Shown: positions 23,313-31,160 of the stretch, in pieces | Position numbering within the stretch: the stretch's first letter is position 1 | Layout: each line of letters opens with the position of its first letter | DNA from: Pleurostoma richardsiae | Lineage: Eukaryota > Ascomycota > Sordariomycetes > Calosphaeriales > Pleurostomataceae | Direction of reading: 5' to 3' | Length of the DNA: 64,000 nt | NCBI GenBank assembly: GCA_030052745.1 | Contig: JANBVO010000013.1 | Coordinates: 1 to 64,000 of the forward strand | The notes under the pieces: model-generated | Databases searched by the model: none | What the model was told of the DNA's origin: nothing | The model's input: the letters and a program-made list of their open reading frames with translations, nothing else | Made by a program: the position numbers and the translations under genes

Positions 23313-23666
23313 ATGCCGTTGTATACTTCCTATATTGAGACGGTAAGCAGTTGATGAAATGTCCCCTGTTGGAACACTCCATTGACAACATTTAGAACCC
23401 GACAACGTGGACATGTGTAAGTGGAACAGTCACCTCCAGCTTTTTCCATACATTGCTTATCAACTCCTTGGAAGTGCAAATGCAAAACAGTGTCCGTGGC
23501 TACCCTGAAAGACTGCCCGCAATGCAAGCACACTGCCTGCGCATTTTGTCAAAGCAGGGAAGTCAATGTGCACGGAAGGGCTGATGGGGACGGGTGCGAG
23601 GCTCCAGTATATAACAAAACGTGGTGCCGTCCGATCCAAGAAGGTATCGAATCCTTCAAGTATTGA
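23313..23666 (+). CDS. Small cysteine-rich protein with CxC-CxxC-H-CxxC zinc-type motif
   Basis: Three exons, 23313-23342, 23396-23416 and 23475-23666, give about 80 residues. The introns (53 and 58 nt) have GTAAG donors and TAG/AAG acceptors. Spliced, the protein has a Trp-Thr-Cys-Cys-x-Cys start, then about ten residues, then C-P-Q-C-K-H-T-A-C-A-F-C. This arrangement (W-x-C-C-x-C...C-x2-C-x-H-x2-C-x2-C) recurs in small fungal hypothetical proteins and looks like a zinc-binding knuckle. No signal peptide is evident. The motif is broken between frames without splicing, which is the best evidence that the exon model is right. Function unknown. Confidence 0.6.
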
Positions 23667-24735
23667 GGTTATCGGAAAGGAGGTAGCTGCGAAGCCAGTT
23701 TTGTCGGTCAGTGATAGTGGTTGCGTTTTGAAGAGTAATGAACCTGTAGAGCAGGAAATAAAACCAAACAAGCAAGTCAAACCATCTCAACTGAGAGGAT
23801 GTGTACTTTAACGGATCCGATGTCTGAGATTTATATTGCGACATTGGGCACACATCCGAACGATGTAATCGATCGGATGCGATCTTGTGTTTGAAGGGAC
23901 CCGGGCTCGAACTGCCAAGGACGGGATCGTGTCTAGTTTGCAGCTTCATCGTTAGAGGCCACATGATCTTGGGGCAGGGCTCTTGGCGTTGTGCCTAATC
24001 ACGGGCACACCTACCAGGCGTCCGCGATCAGGTGCAGTTGAACTCACGTAGAAAAAGAGACACATCTTCCCGGCTGCGTCTCTCATAGCCTTCAAGAAAG
24101 TAGATGGGGGTTAACCACATTCTCACATTTGCTGCCAACCGTGACTTGCTCCCGAGGATTCGCCCTTCACAGGTCATGGGTTGATTATGAAGATCAACAT
24201 CAAGACTAGGGCTCGGCGTCAAAGTCAGTATGTCGGCAGTTGCCAAGCAAGGACCTCAAGCGCACTTGAACCAGTGACACAACCTCCTAATTAGTCGGAC
24301 GGTGGAAGACTTACATCAAGGGAAATGGTACGGGACAAGTTCAACACAGAAGACGTTCTGGCAGTCTTCATAGCAGAAAAGAGCGAAGATGAGAAAAGTC
24401 AGTCAACCCCAGATTGGTGCAACCTCAACATAAGATACCTAAGTAGTGAGTGTCGGGGTTGCCGGGCTTGGTGAAACTCCACCTTTTTTGACGGATTTCT
24501 TGAAGTCGTAAAAAAAAAGGTCTCGTTGTTGGGCTCGCAACTGGCTCCGCTTTCGTAAGATGCTCTGGGACCCTCAGGTCTGGGCCGCCAGATGTGCGCC
24601 AAGAAAAGAAAGGAATAATTCCAGTTATGAAAATTGTACGCGGAGTACAGTACGCAGGCCGCTCACAAAGTTATCCTTGATACATAATTCTTTGCCAGGC
24701 TCGGCTATGCAGGGATAGGTACGAAGGTACGCGCC

Positions 24736-24770
24736 AAGAGCGGTCCCATTTTGAAAATGGGACCGCTCTT
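24736..24770. repeat. Perfect 17-bp-arm palindrome
   Basis: The sequence from 24736 to 24752 (AAGAGCGGTCCCATTTT) is repeated exactly as its reverse complement at 24754-24770, with a single central G at 24753. It would form a near loop-free hairpin. Confidence 0.97.
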
Positions 24771-24802
24771 GAGCGCCAATGCCAGGACCGTATGAGGCCG
24801 AC

Positions 24803-24810
24803 NNNNNNNN
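24803..24810. other. Assembly gap (8 N)
   Basis: Eight undetermined bases immediately after the first copy of the direct repeat and before the second hairpin. Hairpin-forming sequence on both sides probably blocked read-through or assembly, so the real distance may not be 8. Confidence 0.99.
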
Positions 24811-24872
24811 GGCACACGTAGACGTGTGCCAAAAAACGGCACCATTTTCAAAATGGTGCCGTTTTTTGGCAC
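24811..24872. repeat. Two nested palindromes (9-bp and 23-bp arms)
   Basis: GGCACACGT at 24811-24819 pairs with 24822-24830 around a 2-base loop. Overlapping it, 24826-24848 pairs exactly with 24850-24872 around a single central C, giving a 23-bp stem that includes a run of six A opposite six T. The design (GC-rich outer stem, A or T run, CCATTTT centre) echoes the palindrome at 24736-24770, whose inner CCATTTT is identical. Confidence 0.95.
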
Positions 24873-26449
24873 GCACGTGAAAAGTGTCTGCTCATGAGCG
24901 CCAATGCCAGGACCGTATGAGGCCGACGGCGTCCAAGACACTTCGTGTGCAGAAAGCTGTCAACCCGTAGAGGACTTGGTATCGAAGTTTATGAGACCCG
25001 CTGTGACCGATCTATGGGAATCTCGATCCGAAACTGGTGGGCGCTGCTCAGGGCCGTCCGTCAATGTCAAGATTCATCAGCCTGACGCCGAGACAAAATA
25101 TGTCTTCTGTCATTTCGGTGGCGTCGATGTGGCTTCGAGACCAGTCATACGTCTTATGGTGGAGGTGCTGTGAGAGGGCAGTGCTCTCTATAGGAGCGTG
25201 ATGTCGACAGGCATCGGCGTTTAAGGAGTTATGTCCCTCGCGCAGTTGGCTGAATACCTCGTCTTCGTCTCAACAACAGAGTCCTGAGAATAGAGGCGAA
25301 TCTAAAATAACGACAAGGCAATACCAAGATCGTGGAAGCCCAAGCCGTCCGGCAGTTCTCAAGGAGAAGGACACACAGCACGGCCAACAGAGAGCATGAG
25401 ATGGAAGAAAGGGCACGTGTTGCTATAGAAAAGTATCACGTTTGACGCGTCAGCCTCAATTCTCCGAGATTGGAGATGAAAGGGCACAGGGCGGACCGTG
25501 GAAAGTGGTGACGGCTTGTGGACAGCGATGTGCGGGGGTACAACACACCTGTACGCATGAATGACCTCAAGCCTTGGACAGGGTGAAAGGTTAGAGCAAT
25601 AGTTCAATATTTTCACCAACAATAGGAGATAGGATCAGTAGGGAGCTGCTGGTCGGGGTTCCGCTTGCTCTTGCTACAGCTTGTCCATGGTGAATTCAGG
25701 GGTTGCACCATGTTAGAACTTAAGAGGTATTCAGCGGCTAATCGCTGCCAAATGCCTGCTCTGACGTCGAAAGCGGGTCTTGTGCGGTCCAGATCTCGGG
25801 GCAGGCTTGTTGCTTAGCACGGAGCTAAGAGGCCGCTCCAACATCGTGCTGAGTTTTGATTCTCTTCGTTCGCGTAAGTAAGTAGCGTTTCGCCATTTCA
25901 TCGGTCTATGTGCGTTGTCGCACGAGTCCCTCTAGAAGGACCAGGCTGCTGCTTGCCTTGAGTGTGTCACGTCGCGGTAGCCACGGTGATTCCAGGTCTA
26001 TGGCGTCCTCCACACGGGTCATCGCCATTCCCCGATCCTCGAAGTCGCTCCTGCATGTGAGTGATACGATATGAATCGGAAGGGGGAAAGGGCGGCTGCT
26101 TGATCACATTTCATGCTGCCTTCTGCCACGAATAACAAGCCGGTCTGATTCGCCTTCTTGGTGCACCTCGAAGGTCCAGATTGTCTTATAGAGCGTCTTT
26201 GCCCGCACATGAAGAAGCGGCCTAGGGTCAGTGAGACTTCGCTTCATGGGCCTTTCTCCCCCGCTCGTCTATTCCCATCTTCCGACATTGGCCGTATAGC
26301 CCAATGCTCTCCTTCCCGAAAGATCACTTCTACATACTCGACTTTCATCTCTTCCACTTCCCCGATAGCGTAGAGGTTCAGCTCACACGACACCTGCTAC
26401 CGCTCCGTTCTACGTGAGGAGACCTGCCTAAGGCTCTACGAGGAACATA

Positions 26450-28078
26450 ATGGCAGGAACAGGAAAGCCTCCGGCGAATGTCCGCTCCCTTGGGGAGGCC
26501 ATTAACGTCGCCACGCGTCCGGCTCATGCGAAGCTGAACAGGTTGATCCTCCTCCGCCTGCCGCTGGCCATCCCTCCGCAGAGCCTGACTTCGTCAATGT
26601 ATGTGACCGGACTGCTCCATATCACCCCAATATACATGGCCTTTGAGTCGTTGTGGGCACAAATACACCACAGTTCAGTACAGAAAGAGCCAGGTCCAGC
26701 CCCAGTGGAAGCCGGGCCCGACTTGCCGGCACCATGGCCAGCAGCGCCGCAGTGGCCCTTCGGCGACGACGACAGTCCTGCTACGGAAGCATTCACCAGA
26801 GCCCATCTGCTAGACGAGACGCGCGCCCTCCTCCAGCACATGTTTATTCCCGGCCTGCTCCGCTCCGCTGCGCTCCGCGCCGACATCCAGGCCTTGACAG
26901 GCTGGTCCGACGTCGTCATCGACGACCAGCTGCAGTGCGCAGCCGCCACAGGCAGCTCAGGGGACTTCATCGAGCACATCAGGCTTGCTGTCGAGGAGAA
27001 ACCCCACGTGCTGCTCGCCTACGCCTGGGTTCTCTACATGGCACTCTTCTCAGGTGGTCGGTTCATCCGCGAGACGTTGGAGTCCATCGGCGACGACTTC
27101 TGGGGCACCGTTCCAGATCCTGTGCGGCCTTCCTTGCGCCTCTGCCTGCCGCGCTCCAGTTCTTCCGATCTTTCGCCGTCTCGCGGGGGCGCTGACGAAG
27201 ATCCCGAGCCAGGAGATGATGAAGACGAGGACGCCGTTTCACCTCTTCCGGCCTCAGACCGGACCACTCCTAAGCTTCCACTGGGCTTCTTCCGCTTCGC
27301 GACACCACGCGACGGCGATGACTTGAAGGAGCTGTTCAAGGCACGGCTGCTGGAAACGGATCTCCAGCTGACGACCCTGCAGCGGGACGACGTGGTGCGC
27401 GAGGCCGGGCACATCTTCGAGAACATGATAAAGCTAGTGGCGCAACTGGACGACATGTGCCCGATGCCGGCAGGTGCCGCGGGCGACATCCCCGCCGACG
27501 ACGAGTCACCCTCCGCCAGCGGTAGCAGCAGTCGAAGGAGCAGCAGTGCCAGCGCGCTCGAGAGCTTCGCCAGCGCACTGGCGGCTCCGCGATTTGGCAT
27601 GATGAGGCTGCGGGACAGTGTAGCGGTGGCAAAGGAGCGGACGCTACGTGCGCTGCGCATGAGGGAGGCGACGACGAAGCCTACGGACAACGATGAGGGT
27701 GCTGGGGAGGAAGAAGCGGAGGACGAGCAGCAGGGGGGTGACGCCGAGGTGCTGGGCCTGCTCGTGGATGCGACCGGACATGGGGGGGCCGACGTCGAGG
27801 CCCTTGACCGCGTCCTCAAGCGGCACCCTGTGGCGTTCCGGGCGGTACATTTCGAGAAGAGGCTCCCAGTGCCTGACAGGGCTGAGGTCGTCCATCGCTA
27901 CACCGTCACCAATGACGGTGACGGGCTGAAGGTGAGCGCGGCAGAGGCCGAGATCGTCGCCGAGCGGCCGCCGTATCAGGCGTTGCAGCCCTTGGTCACC
28001 AGCTTTAGCTTCTGGGTTGCGATTGTCGTCTTGTATTTGGCGTATTCCTATCTGCAATGCCCGTCAGTTGCAGCTTGA
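26450..28078 (+). CDS. Heme oxygenase-like protein with C-terminal membrane anchor
   Basis: Intronless gene of 542 residues. The N-terminal 230 residues follow the all-helical heme oxygenase fold: the first helix has ATRPAHAKLN with His26 where heme oxygenases keep the proximal heme ligand, and a later helix reads LFSGGRFIR, matching the distal glycine-rich kink (LSGG). Residues about 245-280 and 345-440 are acidic or Ser-rich low-complexity linkers, much longer than in canonical enzymes of about 250-300 residues. The C-terminus ends with one hydrophobic helix (FSFWVAIVVLYLAYSYL), consistent with a tail anchor in the ER. Canonical enzymes open heme to biliverdin, CO and iron; fungal long members are mostly uncharacterised, so activity is inference. 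It is convergent with the WD40 gene downstream. Confidence 0.82.
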   Translation: MAGTGKPPANVRSLGEAINVATRPAHAKLNRLILLRLPLAIPPQSLTSSMYVTGLLHITPIYMAFESLWAQIHHSSVQKEPGPAPVEAGPDLPAPWPAAPQWPFGDDDSPATEAFTRAHLLDETRALLQHMFIPGLLRSAALRADIQALTGWSDVVIDDQLQCAAATGSSGDFIEHIRLAVEEKPHVLLAYAWVLYMALFSGGRFIRETLESIGDDFWGTVPDPVRPSLRLCLPRSSSSDLSPSRGGADEDPEPGDDEDEDAVSPLPASDRTTPKLPLGFFRFATPRDGDDLKELFKARLLETDLQLTTLQRDDVVREAGHIFENMIKLVAQLDDMCPMPAGAAGDIPADDESPSASGSSSRRSSSASALESFASALAAPRFGMMRLRDSVAVAKERTLRALRMREATTKPTDNDEGAGEEEAEDEQQGGDAEVLGLLVDATGHGGADVEALDRVLKRHPVAFRAVHFEKRLPVPDRAEVVHRYTVTNDGDGLKVSAAEAEIVAERPPYQALQPLVTSFSFWVAIVVLYLAYSYLQCPSVAA

Positions 28079-28514
28079 GACGGGATGGTATGGACTTTTC
28101 ATTGTGTTGGTTATCACGGTCTTGGAGTTAGGCAGAATACCGCATGGGAGGGCCGCAAAGAGCACACAAGGCGCAGGGAAAGGGACACGTAGATACCTCT
28201 TCACATCATTAGCAACGATTCAGCATGGACAGAAAGAAGCATTGGGACGGTTTGTTGTAAAGTAAACATTGGGTATTATCATTAACAAGCAACAACTCCA
28301 AGAAACGCCTCTCGACTCCGAGAACGCGCCTGTAGCAACACATATCTCAATGCCTCGTTAGCTAGTTCATACAATGCTTGCTTGCCATGCTGTGATGCCG
28401 TTCCCATGCGAAAAGGACATGTCCAACACCTATGCCAACCAATCGGACTCTCGTATACACCGAGGATTGCAGCAAAAGCCAGGTCAAGGAATTCTCTGTC
28501 CTTGATGGCGACCG
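28079..28514. other. Convergent 3' region
   Basis: About 440 bases between two converging genes. Expected to hold both terminators. Nothing else seen. Confidence 0.5.
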
Positions 28515-30707
28515 CTACCACCCGTCGTCATCCCAGTCGGACCCGACATCAGCCCACCCGCAGCCCCATCTCCGGCCCTCAGCTTCGCCTCCCGTGCGCA
28601 GGTCCGCAGCCTGGCTCTGGTCCTCGGCCCAGCAGCGGACCATGTAGTCGTCGCCAATAGTCACGAGGCTCCCGTCGTTGGTCCAGTCGAGGGCGCCGAC
28701 CTCCTTCTCGTGCCCCCGAATGAGGGGCGTCCCAGTCCTGATGATAGGGATTGTGTCTACAAGTCGTCCCGAGAAATTAGACACGCTGTTCGTGCGGAAC
28801 AGGCCCGGCCGTGGTAGGGCGGGGCTGAGGAGGCGTGTGTCTCGCCCGCCCCGAGCCTGAGACGCCGTGAATGTAGAATCACAAGCGTGTGATGGGCGAT
28901 AGTCCCTGCGGGCCTCGAGGGACTCCTTGAAGTAGCGCTCATCGGTAGGGAAAAGCACAGCGCAGCCATCACTGCTACCTACGGCCAGTAGCTCCGACCG
29001 TCCATCCTTTGCTGGCCGCAAGGCAGATTTGACATAGAAAGATGTGGCATGGAACTGAGGATGCCGGAAGCCGTAGATCGGGCCAAGGCCCTCTTGAGTG
29101 AAACCATATCGACGTCTTGGATGGTCGGTCTTCGATGATAATTCCGGAGCGTGGCCCAAGATGAGATGGGCTGAGGAGTAGGCGTAGACGGTATTGTCCT
29201 TGCACAGAGAATACAGTCGGGCTCCGTCTGTGCTAAGGCTCATGGAGCTGATGCCGAATGGTCGCCATGCCGTGTGGCTATCGGGCGGCGCGGTGCTCGA
29301 AACGGGAGAAGAGGTCTTGTGTCTTGAGGTGTGGATCGAGCGGATGTCCCAAAGCTTGATGCTCGCATCGGCCTCACACGCTGAAAGGAGCAGGTGTTCT
29401 CGTCCCGCCGGCAGAAACTGGATGGCTGTCACCGACACTTCACCGATGCGGCCAGGGACTTCTCCACGACTTGCCACATCAGCATGAGGCATCGACTGCT
29501 GTTGTTGACGTGTCTGACGCTGGGTGCGCACATGAGCATCGTAGATGCTGTTGACGACACAGCCTTGGCTGACCTGTCGCGGGGCGCGGAATCGCAGTGA
29601 TGAGTCTCTCTCAATGGCCAATTCTTGAACGGGGCCACCTTTACACCGCAGATCCCATATCTGCACGCTACCATCCCGACTCGACGTCGCTAGGACGCTG
29701 CCACTCCCTTTCCCTGGTTGGAATCGGACTTGCTTCAGTGACGCGGTGTGGTGTCCCAAGATTGAAACGGGGGTCTGCGTCATCATGTCTATCACCTTCC
29801 CCGTCTGATCTCCAGAAGCGGTCGCCAGTAGGTAGTCGTCGTCTGAGAAGGCCAGGTCGATGATGGCATTACCGTGCGATTGAAAGGCGATATGAATTTT
29901 GTCAAATCGATCAGACGAATCCAGCAACCTGACCCGGCCTTCTTCATCTCCAACAGCGACCATGCTGTTCGTATGGCATGCTGCTGTACAGAACGGGATA
30001 CATCGCGGTGCCCCTTCGTGGCTTGTACAGAAGTGGGTGTCTGTAGGTTTGCTATAGAAGTTGGCAGTCTCTGACCGCCAGTCCGCCACAGGACAGGACA
30101 TAAAGTGGCGGCCCGCGTGGGGCATACCACCAAACTGTCGTTGTAGAACTTGGGCACCTAGGCCACGGTGAGTCAAGGGAACAAGCCGATCTGCTGGTGG
30201 AATATCGTGCTCCGGGAGCCCTATAGAGTCGGCATCGTCCAGGTCGGAGAGGTCCTCTGTCGCTTGGCTAGAGGGAAGGGACTGAATTGGGCTCAGCAGT
30301 CCGACCTTTGCGTGTGTCGTCGACTCTGAACTGAATGAGACGTGGAGAGGTGATTCTGGTTTAAGTGGTGAGGACTCGGGAGTGTGGTGAAACTTCCGCC
30401 GCTTAGAGACCGGGATGGCTGGGCCCTCCAGAGCGTCCCCCAAGCCATTGGAATCTAGGCTGGCCTTCAGCGGGCTTGAAGGCGTGAAGGCTCTGTTGAG
30501 AGCCGGAGCTGTGAGGTCCCGGAGTGCTCTCCTAGCGGCACTCGGCTGGGAGGAGACTCTAGAACGTGGCGTGAAGAACCGCTTGAATTTCCGGGGAGTG
30601 ATAGAGGGCAGCCGCTTCTCCTTGGAGGGCGGCAGCCTCGGCGGCGACAGGACATTGCTGCTATGCGTTGGTGGGCTGAGTGCTGCTGGATCCTCGTTCT
30701 CGGCCAT
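28515..30707 (-). CDS. CDT2: WD40 repeat protein, Cdt2/DTL-like CRL4 substrate receptor
   Basis: Single exon of 730 residues started at the ATG at 30707 (the frame is open 17 codons further upstream). The first 170 residues are basic and disordered, with many Ser/Thr-Pro sites (LSPP, ITPRK, FTPR, SSPLK), typical of cell-cycle kinase targets. WD40 repeats fill about residues 210-650; two end in IWDLR and LWDIR, the WDxR boxes that dock on DDB1. The repeat arrangement, with a long insertion between repeats, resembles Cdt2, which recruits Cdt1 and ribonucleotide-reductase inhibitors for destruction in S phase and after DNA damage. An alternative is another DWD-box WD40 protein. It is divergent from SPB1 across 453 bp. 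Confidence 0.75.
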   Translation of the reverse strand: MAENEDPAALSPPTHSSNVLSPPRLPPSKEKRLPSITPRKFKRFFTPRSRVSSQPSAARRALRDLTAPALNRAFTPSSPLKASLDSNGLGDALEGPAIPVSKRRKFHHTPESSPLKPESPLHVSFSSESTTHAKVGLLSPIQSLPSSQATEDLSDLDDADSIGLPEHDIPPADRLVPLTHRGLGAQVLQRQFGGMPHAGRHFMSCPVADWRSETANFYSKPTDTHFCTSHEGAPRCIPFCTAACHTNSMVAVGDEEGRVRLLDSSDRFDKIHIAFQSHGNAIIDLAFSDDDYLLATASGDQTGKVIDMMTQTPVSILGHHTASLKQVRFQPGKGSGSVLATSSRDGSVQIWDLRCKGGPVQELAIERDSSLRFRAPRQVSQGCVVNSIYDAHVRTQRQTRQQQQSMPHADVASRGEVPGRIGEVSVTAIQFLPAGREHLLLSACEADASIKLWDIRSIHTSRHKTSSPVSSTAPPDSHTAWRPFGISSMSLSTDGARLYSLCKDNTVYAYSSAHLILGHAPELSSKTDHPRRRYGFTQEGLGPIYGFRHPQFHATSFYVKSALRPAKDGRSELLAVGSSDGCAVLFPTDERYFKESLEARRDYRPSHACDSTFTASQARGGRDTRLLSPALPRPGLFRTNSVSNFSGRLVDTIPIIRTGTPLIRGHEKEVGALDWTNDGSLVTIGDDYMVRCWAEDQSQAADLRTGGEAEGRRWGCGWADVGSDWDDDGW

Positions 30708-31160
30708 GGTCCTGCCTCTGAGCCTTGAACAATCGTGATTTCCTGCTTCCCGGGCCAACAGCGACTGGAGTCTATGAATTGGGAGCGTTGGTCATTGTGG
30801 GAGATGTTCCGCAATTAATCCAATGGGCGGCAAAATGGCAGTGGCGGGGAACGACAGCTTCCAAGCGTGCTTCAGACGCGCTGATGCTTGACGCGCTCTT
30901 GATCGCGACTTTAAGTGCCCGCTTTCGGACGGGGACCTCGGCCGGTCTATTCTGGCCAATCATTACTCTTCGTCGCGTCGGACCGGCGCGGAAAATACCC
31001 ACTCCCGCTTATCGCTGCGAATACCCCACCGAAGGTATCTTATCGGGGTCCCTGAGCTAAAGAAAATTTTGGGGGAAAAAGGTGGCAGGCAAGCTGAGCG
31101 CCGGTTTGTACCTCGACACCATACCGCACATTCGACGTCTTCGCTGCCGACGTCGACAAC
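30708..31160. promoter_or_regulatory. Divergent CDT2/SPB1 promoter with MCB-like and RRPE-like sites
   Basis: Two ACGCG cores at 30876-30880 and 30891-30895, in the same orientation and 15 bp apart, match the MCB half-site bound by MBF at G1/S genes; fission yeast cdt2 is an MBF-type target. An AAAATTTT core at 31063-31070 matches the rRNA-processing element common in ribosome biogenesis promoters and lies about 90 bp before the SPB1 start. Core matches this short can arise by chance. Confidence 0.35.

Larger units (their letters stand above)
24771..24927. repeat. 32-bp direct repeat, two copies
   Basis: The 32 bases at 24771-24802, starting GAGCGCCAATGCCAGGACCG, recur exactly at 24896-24927. 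The copies bracket the N gap and two hairpins, giving a hairpin-repeat-hairpin-repeat layout. The preceding T is also shared. Confidence 0.96.
23667..26449. other. Gene-free, repeat-containing region
   Basis: About 2.8 kb without a supported gene on either strand. It holds the palindromic and direct repeats at 24736-24927 and the N gap (listed separately). Short frames such as 24904-25173 (plus) and 25359-25622 (minus) have no recognisable domain. The last 300 bp are the promoter of the heme oxygenase-like gene. Confidence 0.55.

Noticed and set aside
23895-23965. tRNA on the minus strand (GTTCGAG T-loop-like string)
   Set aside because: The stem bases flanking the loop do not pair, and no A-box or anticodon arm fits upstream.
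24904-25173. 89-codon plus-strand frame after the hairpins
   Set aside because: It starts inside the 32-bp repeat and shows no domain.
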